Source: Actinomyces glycerinitolerans (lineage in GTDB: Bacteria > Actinomycetota > Actinomycetes > Actinomycetales > Actinomycetaceae). From it: a stretch of 64,000 bases of DNA. Shown in pieces: positions 36,967 through 44,654 of this stretch. The DNA lies in assembly GCF_900098745.1 (NCBI RefSeq), contig NZ_FQTT01000011.1, forward strand, positions 317,281 through 381,280. The letters run 5' to 3'. Numbering within the stretch: the first letter of the stretch is position 1; the number at the start of each line of letters is the position of its first letter. The position numbers were made by a program, and so were the translations under genes. The notes under the pieces are model-generated. The model saw only the letters and a program-made list of their open reading frames with translations, made no database searches and was not told where the DNA came from.

Positions 36967-37193
36967 CAACGCCAATACTTGCAGTAGGAGGGAAGTAATA
37001 TACATAATACCTCGTGTCCTCCGTCAGTATCGCTGCCCCAGGAGTTCAACGTCCCTCCCGCCGATCCCTCCACGGCGACCACCGCTAACATTGACGATAC
37101 ATCCGCCGCCACCGGCTCTGCCGTCACCTGCGGTACCGCACCGCCCACCAGCGCCGCCACCAACAGCATCCCGGCCGTAGCTCGCCTCATCAT
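36966..37193 (-). CDS. Short secreted Cys-containing peptide (candidate pheromone or bacteriocin)
   Basis: 75 aa. Two adjacent ATG codons (37193, 37190) follow GGAGGGA. Residues 1-~25 form a clear signal peptide (RRATAGMLLVAALVGGAVPQVTA). The mature part of ~50 residues ends with a Gly/Ser/Trp segment, GTLNSWGSDTDGGHEV, then LCILLPSYCKYWR, where two Cys seven residues apart could form a small ring. The stop overlaps the kinase start (TGATG). No family recognised. An inducing peptide sensed by the kinase, or a second bacteriocin, are the two readings. Confidence 0.68.
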   Translation of the reverse strand: MMRRATAGMLLVAALVGGAVPQVTAEPVAADVSSMLAVVAVEGSAGGTLNSWGSDTDGGHEVLCILLPSYCKYWR

Positions 37194-37265
37194 CGTGTGC
37201 TCCCTCCATCTCGCCATCGAGCGTTGCCCGAGGCCATTGTCCCCGGTGAGCCGCGCCTACGCCAT

Positions 37266-37276
37266 CGACGAATGTC
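37266..37276. promoter_or_regulatory. Candidate response-regulator site upstream of the peptide gene
   Basis: CGACGAATGTC, identical to 34925-34935 and in the same orientation, within a longer similarity AC(C/T)GACATTCGTCG(A/G)TG on the minus strand. Confidence 0.5.
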
Positions 37277-37399
37277 GGTGTCCGCCCGCCCCCTCCCGTC
37301 CTCCGAACCACAGGGGACAAGCCTGACCCGGTTCAGGGCATCGACGAACCGAAGTCCTACGCCGGTGTCGAACACGCCCCGCCTCGTCAAGCGATGTTC

Positions 37400-37627
37400 T
37401 CAGTCGTCCCGGTGGCGCATCCAGTACAGGTAGGAGTACACGCCCATGACGCCGAAGAAGAGCGGGTAAAGCCAGACACGCGGGGTCAGCCAGGCCTCGA
37501 TGGACAGCAGGTTGCCGTTTTCCAGTCCCAGAAGCACCCGCGCCACCATGAGCGACCAGAAGAACTGCGCCACGACCCGCCCGGCCGTCGGCCGCCGGCG
37601 CCGCGTGCTTTCGCCGGTGACACTCAT
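37400..37627 (-). CDS. Small two-helix membrane protein, paralogue of the putative immunity protein
   Basis: 75 aa. ATG at 37627 follows a perfect AAGGAGGT. The sequence matches the 34018-34242 product: FFWSLMVARVLLGLENGNLLSIEAWLTPRVW, then YPLFFGVMGVYSYLYW and the identical tail MRHRDD. Even the DNA of the 3' ends is nearly identical over ~40 bp, so the duplication is recent or under conversion. First gene of the minus-strand locus, upstream of the secreted peptide; possibly its immunity protein. Confidence 0.78.
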   Translation of the reverse strand: MSVTGESTRRRRPTAGRVVAQFFWSLMVARVLLGLENGNLLSIEAWLTPRVWLYPLFFGVMGVYSYLYWMRHRDD

Positions 37628-37731
37628 CGGGACCTCCTTAGTCCGAACTCACCGCAGTGTACCCGGCAACTCACCGGCACACGCGGGCGTTTCCACCACC
37701 ATCGGATGTACCCCGACACTTTGCGTCCTGC

Positions 37732-37792
37732 TGCGAGCTTTTGCACCCTGGTGTGCGGGTATACCCATCGGATCAGAGCACAAAAGCTCGCA
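37732..37792. repeat. 61-bp palindromic element, copy 3
   Basis: Arms at 37732-37750 and 37774-37792. The outer stem has G-C where copies 1 and 2 have A-T (TGCGAG...CTCGCA against TACGAG...CTCGTA), so pairing is kept by compensatory change. CTG/CAG extends the stem outward to 37728 and 37796. The 23-nt centre is unchanged. Confidence 0.85.
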
Positions 37793-37986
37793 GCAGAGGG
37801 CAGAGGTGGTTCCAGGACTACGTCGGCACCGACGCCGTAGCCGGATGTCCCGCCGCTGCCATGCGCCTGCCGTCGATGGCCGACGCCCCAGCCTCGGGCT
37901 GCGACAACGGCGATCGGGCACAGGGATCTGCCGCGGGAGGGCCGGCATTCCAGAAGGTGCACATGCACTCCCAGCGCCCCGCGCCG

Positions 37987-39015
37987 CTACCATAGCCCGA
38001 TGACGGGGTACCTCGGAGCGGTGAACCACTGGCGCGCCGCGGGCGTTACTGCGGCCAAGGACATTGCCAACGGAATCCCGGAACCCAAGACAGTCAACCC
38101 CATCCACGGCGAGCGCCAGTCGGGCAGGAAATCGGCATACACCGCCCAAACCGCCAGGTGATGAACCAACAGCATGACCGGCCCGCCGATCGCCCCAGCA
38201 ATAAACGCTCTCCACATCCGGGTGCTCCATGCGATCACGGCCAGCATCCCGAAAGCACACGCCGCCACCAGCACCACGCCTCCAACCCCGAGGAAGGGCA
38301 GTCCGTAAACAAGATCAGCATCGATGATCATTGGGGCCAGCCACGGTCCGATCTCCAATACTTGTCCCTCTTCTGGATACATCACTTCCCAGAAGGTGAA
38401 CCACACCAGGCTCAGCCACGCGCGCCCAACCTCGATCACCGCCAACAACAACAAGAACAGGGATGCTCCTACCCCCACGGATACAGCAGCGGGTTAAGCA
38501 CGCATGCCCCTGCGCCCCGCCATCACCGCCGCGACGCCCGTCGCGATCACCAGCGGCAGCAGTACCAATCTCAAGGCAGCCCCGACAGAGCTCCCGCCCG
38601 CCAAAGGCGCCTCGGACTGAGATTAGGCGACAGTCGTTGCGAAGTCTTGGAGGATCGGCACACCGAGACCAAGCAGTCCTGCCGCCGCGCTCGCCGACCG
38701 CCGCCGCCCCATTTGAGCCAGAGCCACCACCTCCAGCGCTACCGCGACGAGCAGCCAGCCGGGGTGGTCCAAGAGTCCGTAGATCAGCGCCATGACTATC
38801 GCGTACGGATTCCCACTCGCATTAGCTACAACAAACGATCCAATCGCCATCAGGGCGAGCACCAACGTCGTAATGAACGTCAAGAGGAGCAGCACGAGCG
38901 CAACCATCTCCTCGGTGCTGCGCGGAGAAGGCGGGTTCTGCGTACGACGCATTTGGGCCGACGGCGAGAATCCGCCCGGCACACCAAGCCCATGAAAGCC
39001 ACTGGAAACGCTCAT
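37987..39015 (-). pseudogene. Nonsense-disrupted paralogue of the multi-TM protein at 30077
   Basis: One reading frame from ATG 39015 to the TAG at 37987 aligns along its length with the intact protein but is broken by two in-frame TAA codons at 38625-38623 and 38496-38494. Between them the frame reads EAPLAGGSSVGAALRLVLLP and then AVMAGRRGMRA, matching GDSVALLVALLVAMIP and AVVAGRRMPRP of the intact copy. After the second stop it continues AVSVGVGASLFLLLL like VSVALGLGASVFLLA. Both stops fall within the alignable part, so this is decay, not two genes. Lies beside copy 3 of the palindromic element. Confidence 0.8.
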
Positions 39016-39139
39016 GGGTCGAATGTTTTCCCCAATGACCTCGGCACGCAACGGTGACCACTGCCCATGGGAACAGACACCGTGCCGCCGCGACACCAGA
39101 CCGTGCGAGACCGTGCGAGACGGTCTCCGCCAAACGCCG

Positions 39140-39176
39140 CTGCGGTCCCGGCACCGCGTGGGTGCCGGGACCGCAG
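39140..39176 (-). terminator. Terminator of fba
   Basis: 16-bp perfect stem CTGCGGTCCCGGCACC / GGTGCCGGGACCGCAG with a 5-nt loop, 106 bp after the fba stop. It also insulates the disrupted gene. A short tandem GACCGTGCGA duplication lies just outside at 39103-39122. Confidence 0.75.
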
Positions 39177-39281
39177 ATGATGTTTAACGGCACCGGGGCA
39201 ACCGCACCCGCGTGCGGGCACCCCGGGAAACACCGGAGCCGGGACGACGACGCCGCGCCGGGCGCGCCGTCGCCGGGCCGA

Positions 39282-40331
39282 TCAGCGCTTGGCGGAGCCG
39301 ACGGAGCCGAGGCGCTCGCAGGCCTCGACCACGCGGGCGGCCATGCCCTCCTCGGCGGCCTTGCCCCAGGCGCGCGGGTCGTAGGTCTTCTTGTTGCCGA
39401 CCTCGCCGTCGATCTTGAGGACGCCGTCGTAGTTCTTGAACATGTGGTCGGCGACCGGGCGGGTGAACGCGTACTGGGTGTCGGTGTCCACGTTCATCTT
39501 GATGACGCCGTTGCGCACCGCGGTGGCGATCTCCTCGTCGGTGGAGCCGGAGCCGCCGTGCATGACCAGGTCGAACGGAGAGTCCTTCACACCGACCTTG
39601 GTGGACAGGCGGTCGCCCAGGCGGGCCGCGACGTCCTTCTGGATGTCGCCGAGGATCTCGGGGCGCAGCTTGACGTGGCCGGGCTTGTAGGAGCCGTGCA
39701 CGTTGCCGAAGGTGAGGGCGGTGATGTAGCGGCCGTTCTCACCCAGGCCGAGGGCCTCGATGGCGCGGAAGGCGTCATCCGCGGTGGTGTACAGGTTGGC
39801 GTTCTCGGCACCGGTGATGCCGTCCTCCTCGCCGCCGACGGCGCCGATCTCGATCTCGAGGACGGTGTTGGCGGCCTTGGTGCGGGCCAGCATGTCCACG
39901 GCGATCTCGATGTTGTCGTCCAGGGACTCGGCCGAGCCGTCCCACATGTGGGAGTTGAACATCGGCAGCTCGCCGCGCTTGACCTGCTCCGCCTCGATCT
40001 CGAGCAGCGGGAGAATCCAGGGCTCGAGCATCTTCTTGGGGCAGTGGTCGGTGTGCAGGCCGATGACGCCCGGGTACAGGTCACCGACGGCGCGGGCGTA
40101 GGCCGCGAAGGCGATGGAGCCCTTCACCCGGTCTAGACGGGAGGAGCCGGACCAGTACGCGGCGCCGCCGTTGGAGATCTGGACGATTCCGTCGGACTCG
40201 GCGTCGGCGAAACCCTTGAGCGCCGCAGACAGGGTCTGCGAGGAAGTGACGTTGATCGCTGGGATGGCGTACTTGCCGGCCTTGGCGCGGTCAAGCATGT
40301 CGGCATAGGACTCCGGGGTTGCAATGGCCAC
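39282..40331 (-). CDS. fba: Fructose-bisphosphate aldolase, class II
   Basis: 349 aa zinc-dependent aldolase of glycolysis and gluconeogenesis, of the long class IIA type found in Actinobacteria. GLHTDHCPKK carries the catalytic Asp and a zinc His. EIEIGAVGGEEDG, NVHGSYKPGHVKL (zinc His) and MHGGSGSTDEEI with KMNVDTDTQYAFT complete the active site. The start is GTG at 40331 behind AGGAGG. Monocistronic, divergent from hsp20. Confidence 0.97.
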   Translation of the reverse strand: MAIATPESYADMLDRAKAGKYAIPAINVTSSQTLSAALKGFADAESDGIVQISNGGAAYWSGSSRLDRVKGSIAFAAYARAVGDLYPGVIGLHTDHCPKKMLEPWILPLLEIEAEQVKRGELPMFNSHMWDGSAESLDDNIEIAVDMLARTKAANTVLEIEIGAVGGEEDGITGAENANLYTTADDAFRAIEALGLGENGRYITALTFGNVHGSYKPGHVKLRPEILGDIQKDVAARLGDRLSTKVGVKDSPFDLVMHGGSGSTDEEIATAVRNGVIKMNVDTDTQYAFTRPVADHMFKNYDGVLKIDGEVGNKKTYDPRAWGKAAEEGMAARVVEACERLGSVGSAKR

Positions 40332-40583
40332 TGGGTGCCTCCTGATGAAAGTGAATAGTCAGTGGTGCACCGCTGATTCTGTCACGGATTCACTCGCGCG
40401 TGAACCGGATCATGGTCCTGTTTGGTCGCGCAGTCCCGCAACCGGCGGGTTTCACCGTTGGCGATGACCCGGATCACTCCGGCGGGAGGGGGTCCACAAT
40501 TGACCCACAGGCGGTCGGCGCGCAAGGACGCCGCCGCTCGACTCTCGGACCCTCCGAGGCCGTAACCACTGGAGGTGGTTGAC

Positions 40584-41021
40584 ATGGCAACAACATCCTT
40601 TGACCCGTTCCGCGACCTGGACCGCTGGCTCACCGGCGGCATGGTGCGCACCCCCGCGTCCGTGGGCATGCCCCTGGACCTGTACCGGGAGGGCGAGTCC
40701 TTCGTGGCCCGCATTGACCTGCCCGGCGTGGATCCCGCGACGATCGACGTGGACGTCGAGGACCGCACCCTGACCGTGCGCGCCGAGCGCCCGGCCACCG
40801 ACGCCAAGGACGTGCAGTGGCTCGCCCACGAGCGCCCGACCGGCACCTTCGCCCGCCAGCTGACGCTGGGCCACGGGCTGGCACTGGACCGCATCTCCGC
40901 CCAGTACACCGACGGCGTGCTGACCCTGACGATCCCGGTGGCCGAGGAGGCCAAGCCGCGCAAGATCGAGGTCACCCACGCCCCGGCCCACCACCCGGTC
41001 ATCGAGGCCGACAAGGCCTAA
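40584..41021 (+). CDS. Small heat-shock protein, Hsp20 family
   Basis: 145 aa ATP-independent holdase. The start ATG 40584 follows GGAGGTGG. The alpha-crystallin domain spans residues ~30-130 (PLDLYREGESFVARIDLPGVDPATIDVDVEDRTLTVRAERP and the closing ISAQYTDGVLTLTIPVAEEAKPRKIEV). The N-terminal arm FDPFRDLDRWL is usual. The 252-bp upstream gap shows no CIRCE or HAIR motif. Confidence 0.95.
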   Translation: MATTSFDPFRDLDRWLTGGMVRTPASVGMPLDLYREGESFVARIDLPGVDPATIDVDVEDRTLTVRAERPATDAKDVQWLAHERPTGTFARQLTLGHGLALDRISAQYTDGVLTLTIPVAEEAKPRKIEVTHAPAHHPVIEADKA

Positions 41022-41112
41022 ACCCCGCGGCGCCCCGGCACTCGCCCGGCGGCGCCGTGATCACGTCAAACGACTCGGCCCGTCCCGTCGTCTCCCCGGG
41101 CCCGTTCCCGAC

Positions 41113-41808
41113 TCAGTCGGGGGCGGGCCCGGCGTGCTGCAGCACCCAGGCGTGCATGGCGACGGCGGCCGCGGCGGCCACGTTGATGGAGCGGGTGGAG
41201 CCGTACTGGCCGATCCGCAGCACCCGTGAGCAGCGCGCCAGCAGCGCCGGGCTGATGCCCTCCCCCTCGCTGCCGAACACCATCAGGCAGCGCTCCGGCA
41301 GCACGGCCTTCTCCAGCGGCTCCGCCCGCGGCCCGTTGTCGATCCCGATCACCTCGTAGCCGGCGTCGGCGGCCCACTCCAGCAGCGCGTCCGGCTCGGG
41401 GTGATGGCGCACGTCCAGGTAGCGGTTGGTGACCATGGCGCCGCGCTTGTTCCAGCGGTGGCGCCCGATGATGTGCACGGCGGCCACGTTGAAGGCGTTG
41501 GCGGTGCGCACGATCGACCCGATGTTCAGATCCTGCGAGAGGTTCTCCACGGCCACGTGCAGCGGGTGAGCGCGACCGGCCAGGTCGGCGCGGATCGCCT
41601 CGATGGTCCAGTAGCGGTAGCGGTCGACGACGTTGCGGCGGTCGCCGTCGGCCAGCAGCGCCCGGTCGTAGCGGGGGTCGTCGGGCCACGCATCCGGGCC
41701 CCCGGGCCAGGGGCCGACTCCGACCTCGCGCACGCGCGCCGTCGGCGCGTCCGCACCGGCGGTGTCGGAGGAGTCGGCCGCAGCGGGGCGGTCGGCGGCG
41801 TCAGTCAA
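41113..41808 (-). CDS. TrmH/SpoU-family RNA 2'-O-methyltransferase
   Basis: 231 aa. SPOUT knot motifs: ENLSQDLNIGSIVRTANAFNV (motif 1), LMVFGSEGEGIS (motif 2) and GSTRSINVAAAAAVAMHAWV (motif 3, SAM-binding knot). It has no L30-like N-terminal domain; the first ~50 residues are low complexity. The frame begins with TTG at 41808 overlapping pyrE, but a start further in is possible. Target is a tRNA or rRNA ribose. Confidence 0.92.
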   Translation of the reverse strand: MTDAADRPAAADSSDTAGADAPTARVREVGVGPWPGGPDAWPDDPRYDRALLADGDRRNVVDRYRYWTIEAIRADLAGRAHPLHVAVENLSQDLNIGSIVRTANAFNVAAVHIIGRHRWNKRGAMVTNRYLDVRHHPEPDALLEWAADAGYEVIGIDNGPRAEPLEKAVLPERCLMVFGSEGEGISPALLARCSRVLRIGQYGSTRSINVAAAAAVAMHAWVLQHAGPAPD

Positions 41809-42382
41809 GTCCCAGGTCCGCCAGTCCGAGGGCGGCGTAGTAAGGCAGGCCGGCGGCCTCGATCCGCTCGCGCGCCCCGGTGGCGCGGTCGACGATCACG
41901 GCGACGGCGAGCACGTTGGCGCCGGCCTCGCGCAGCGCGGCGACGGCCTCGAGCGGGGAGCCGCCGGTGGTGGAGGTGTCCTCCAGGACGACGACGTTGC
42001 GGCCGGCGACGTCGGGGCCCTCCACGCGGCGCTTCATGCCGTGGTCCTTGGCGGCCTTGCGCACCACGAAGGCGTCCAGGTCCAGCCCGCGGGAGGCGGC
42101 GGCGTGCAGCATGGCGGTGGCCACCGGGTCGGCGCCCATGGTGAGCCCGCCGACGGCGTCGACGTCCTCGGTGCTCAGGCCGGCCTCCTCCAGCATGTCC
42201 AGCATGACGTGGCCGATGAGGGGGGCGGCCTCGTGGTGCAGGGTGGCGCGGCGCATGTCCACGTAGAAGTCGGACTCCAGCCCGGAGGCAAGAGTGACCT
42301 TCCCACGCACGACGGCGAGGTCGCGGATGAGTTCGGCCAAGCGGGCGCGGTGGGAGTCGTTGGCGATCACATCGGTACTCAC
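41801..42382 (-). CDS. pyrE: Orotate phosphoribosyltransferase
   Basis: 193 aa enzyme making OMP from orotate and PRPP. PRPP-binding motif VVVLEDTSTTGGSP, the flexible catalytic loop RKAAKDHGMKRRVEG and FYVDMRRATLHHEA are typical. The start is GTG at 42382 with TAGCCT 7 nt upstream. Overlaps the methyltransferase gene, so the two form one transcript. Confidence 0.95.
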   Translation of the reverse strand: MSTDVIANDSHRARLAELIRDLAVVRGKVTLASGLESDFYVDMRRATLHHEAAPLIGHVMLDMLEEAGLSTEDVDAVGGLTMGADPVATAMLHAAASRGLDLDAFVVRKAAKDHGMKRRVEGPDVAGRNVVVLEDTSTTGGSPLEAVAALREAGANVLAVAVIVDRATGARERIEAAGLPYYAALGLADLGLD

Positions 42383-42389
42383 GCCGCCA

Positions 42390-42395
42390 AGGCTA
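42390..42395 (-). promoter_or_regulatory. Leaderless -10 box of pyrE
   Basis: TAGCCT on the minus strand, 7 nt before the GTG start; no RBS is present. Confidence 0.45.
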
Positions 42396-42419
42396 ACCCG
42401 ACGGCGCCGTACGTTGCAG

Positions 42420-42900
42420 GATGGGTTGATTCCAGGGCGGGAAGCGGGCTGTAGGCGTCATGGCCGGGCGCCCTCGGTGTGCGTGTTGACGGTTAGTGTG
42501 CTTCGGCGGCGGTTCCGGTGACGGTTCAGCAGTTGGCACCAGCGCTTCGGCGGTTCCGGCGGCGGTTGGGCCCCTGGCACCAGCGCTTCGGCAGTTCCAG
42601 TGAGGGCTCTGCACCTGGCGTTGACGGTTCGGCACTTCCCGCAACGGTTCGGCACTTGGCACCAGCGCTTCGGCAGTTCTGGCGACGGTTCGGCACCCCG
42701 AGGTACGAACCGTCACCGGAGGGTACGAAGCGTCCACCGGAGGGTACGAAGCGTCGTCGTGAGGGGATGCGCCCTCACCCCGGCCGCCGGCAGGGGTGGC
42801 CAACGCGCAGGCGGCACACGCCCAGGGCAGGCAGACGACCCCACACCGTGGACACCCCCTACCAGTCCTCCCCCACCCGGCCCGCGGGCACACAGACGAC
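42420..42900. repeat. Repeat-rich intergenic region
   Basis: Three copies of GGCACCAGCGCTTCGGC(A/G)GTTC at 42535, 42576 and 42658 mixed with (G/A)ACGGTTCGGCAC units. Three head-to-tail GGTACGAA(C/G)CGTC-ACCGGAGG units lie at 42701-42760. GGTTCG/ACGGTTC units recur near 63600-63670. Open frames across it are low-complexity and unlikely to be genes. Confidence 0.7.
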
Positions 42901-42910
42901 CACCACAACG

Positions 42911-42950
42911 ACCGAACTCGGCACGTGACCTCTACCGACCTCGGCGAGGG
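42911..42950. repeat. Dispersed ACCGACCTCGG double repeat, copy C (diverged)
   Basis: GACCGAACTCGGCACGTGAC then ACCGACCTCGGCGAG; matches copy A in order and spacing but with several changes. It lies 30 bp beyond the 3' end of the tlpA-like gene. Confidence 0.45.
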
Positions 42951-42979
42951 TGGGGTGGAACGAGGCGGGGGCCGTCTGG

Positions 42980-43738
42980 TCAGGCGCCGGTGAGGGCGCG
43001 CAGCGACTCGTCCATCTGCTCGGGGGTGAGCAGGCCGACCTGTACCTGCTCCACGACGCCGTCGGCGCCGATGAAGAAGTGCGAGGGCACGCCCATGATC
43101 CCGTAGGCGGCGGAGATCGCCTGGCTGCGGTCGGGCACCTGCGTGAAGTCATTGCCCACGCGCTCGGAGTAGGCGCTCACCGCGGCGGCATCCTCCCCCA
43201 CGTAGACCACGATCACCTCGACGTCGTCCCCGTAGTCGGCGGCGGCCGCCTGCACGTCGGGCATCTCGGTGCGGCAGCCCGTGCACCAGGTGGCCACGAA
43301 CATCAGCCACACCGGCCGCCCCTCCATGGCGTCCGGATCCAGCACCACCTCCTGGGAGTCGAGGTCGGTGGCGGTGAAGGCCGGAGCCCTCTGCCCCACC
43401 GCCGGGGCGCTGTCCGCCCCCGCCACGTCCACCTCGGTGACCACGGCGGTCTCGGCCTGGGCCGGGCCGGCGTCGTCGGGCCCCACGGCCCACCAGGCGG
43501 CGATGGCGATGGCGAAGGCCGCGACGATCATCACGGCCACCTGCCCGAAGCGGGAGCCGCGGAGGCCGGCGCGCCAGGCAGGCTCGTCGGGGTCATCGGC
43601 CCGGGTCGCGGGCTCGGGGTCATCGGCCCGGGTCGCGGGCTCGGGGTCATCGGCCCGGGTCGCGGGCTCGGGGTCGGGCCGGTCGCTCACGTCGGCGGAG
43701 GTCTCCTCCGGCAGCTCGTCACTCGAATCGTCACGCAT
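42980..43738 (-). CDS. TlpA/ResA-like thiol-disulphide oxidoreductase
   Basis: 252 aa membrane-anchored thioredoxin. The N-terminal ~65 residues are acidic and hold three exact DDPEPATRA repeats. One helix follows (VAVMIVAAFAIAIAAWWAVG), then an extracytoplasmic thioredoxin domain with active site WCTGCR in VATWCTGCRTEMP and the cis-Pro region GVPSHFFIG. In System II it keeps apocytochrome CxxCH cysteines reduced for haem attachment. Last gene of the nrf/ccs operon, overlapping ccsB by 8 bp. Confidence 0.92.
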   Translation of the reverse strand: MRDDSSDELPEETSADVSDRPDPEPATRADDPEPATRADDPEPATRADDPDEPAWRAGLRGSRFGQVAVMIVAAFAIAIAAWWAVGPDDAGPAQAETAVVTEVDVAGADSAPAVGQRAPAFTATDLDSQEVVLDPDAMEGRPVWLMFVATWCTGCRTEMPDVQAAAADYGDDVEVIVVYVGEDAAAVSAYSERVGNDFTQVPDRSQAISAAYGIMGVPSHFFIGADGVVEQVQVGLLTPEQMDESLRALTGA

Positions 43739-44654
43739 AGGAGTGCAGTCCTCCGAAGAACAGGTTGCCCAGGTAGGTGAACAGGACGGCGGCGAATCCC
43801 AGGATCAGCAGCCAGGCGGCGCGGTTGCCCCGCCAGCCGCGGGTCACGCGCGCATGCAGGTAGGCGCCGTAGATCAGCCAGGTGACCAGCGCCGCCGTCT
43901 CCTTGGGATCCCAGCCCCAGTAGCGGCCCCAGGCGACGTTCCCCCACAGCGCCCCCAGGATCAGCATGAGGGTCAGCATGGGGAAGGTGACCACGGTGGC
44001 CCGGTAGGCCAGGTCGTCGAGCACCTCCTGCCGGGGCCAGCCCCGCCAACGCACGTGCGGGGCCAGCAGGTACATGACCGCGGCGGCGAAGGAGACCACC
44101 GCGGCCCCGTAGCCCAGGGAGGCGGTGAACACGTGCAGCGTCAGCAGCGGGGAGTTCTGCAGCGCCGGCATCAGCGGGCTGGGCTGGTAGGACAGGGTGG
44201 AGGCGTAGATGAGCATCGCCAGGATCACCGGCAGCACGATGATCGACACGGTGCGCACCCGGTAGCGCCACTCGAACACCACCTGCGCCAGCATCATGCC
44301 CCAGGCGAAGCAGATGGCGAACTCGTAGTGGTTGGAGAAGGGGGCGTGCCCGGTGGCGATGGTCCGGGCGATCAGCGAGCCCGTCAGCAGCAGCAGGGCC
44401 AGCTGGGTGGACTTGGCGGCCCACCAGGTGACGGTGAAGCGCTTGATCGGGGCCCGCTGGACCCCGCCGGTCACCTCCACGGTGCGCTCGCCGTCGCCGG
44501 TGTCGACGACGACGGTGACGCCCGTCCCCCCGGCCGGCGCGGCGGCCGCGGCCCGCGACATGCGGGCGGCGAAGAAGGCGCCCAGGTAGGCGATGGTGGA
44601 GACCACCACCAGGGCGGTAGTGATCAGCAGTAGGGCCTGGGAGTACTCAAGCAT
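43731..44654 (-). CDS. ccsB: Cytochrome c biogenesis protein CcsB/ResC (haem handling)
   Basis: 307 aa with about eight helices. The Trp-rich haem-binding segment WGRYWGWDPKETAALVTWLIY is present, with a conserved His before (NHYEF) and others in YGAYLHARV and LHVFTAS. Together with ResB it forms the System II synthase that exports haem and ligates it to CxxCH. Overlaps resB by 8 bp and tlpA by 8 bp. Confidence 0.95.
   Translation of the reverse strand: MLEYSQALLLITTALVVVSTIAYLGAFFAARMSRAAAAAPAGGTGVTVVVDTGDGERTVEVTGGVQRAPIKRFTVTWWAAKSTQLALLLLTGSLIARTIATGHAPFSNHYEFAICFAWGMMLAQVVFEWRYRVRTVSIIVLPVILAMLIYASTLSYQPSPLMPALQNSPLLTLHVFTASLGYGAAVVSFAAAVMYLLAPHVRWRGWPRQEVLDDLAYRATVVTFPMLTLMLILGALWGNVAWGRYWGWDPKETAALVTWLIYGAYLHARVTRGWRGNRAAWLLILGFAAVLFTYLGNLFFGGLHSYA

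Noticed and set aside
37987..39015. Two separate small membrane protein genes
   Set aside because: They lie in one frame and align consecutively with a single intact paralogue, including the part between the two stops.
40332..40583. CIRCE or HAIR heat-shock operator before hsp20
   Set aside because: No matching inverted repeat was found in the gap.
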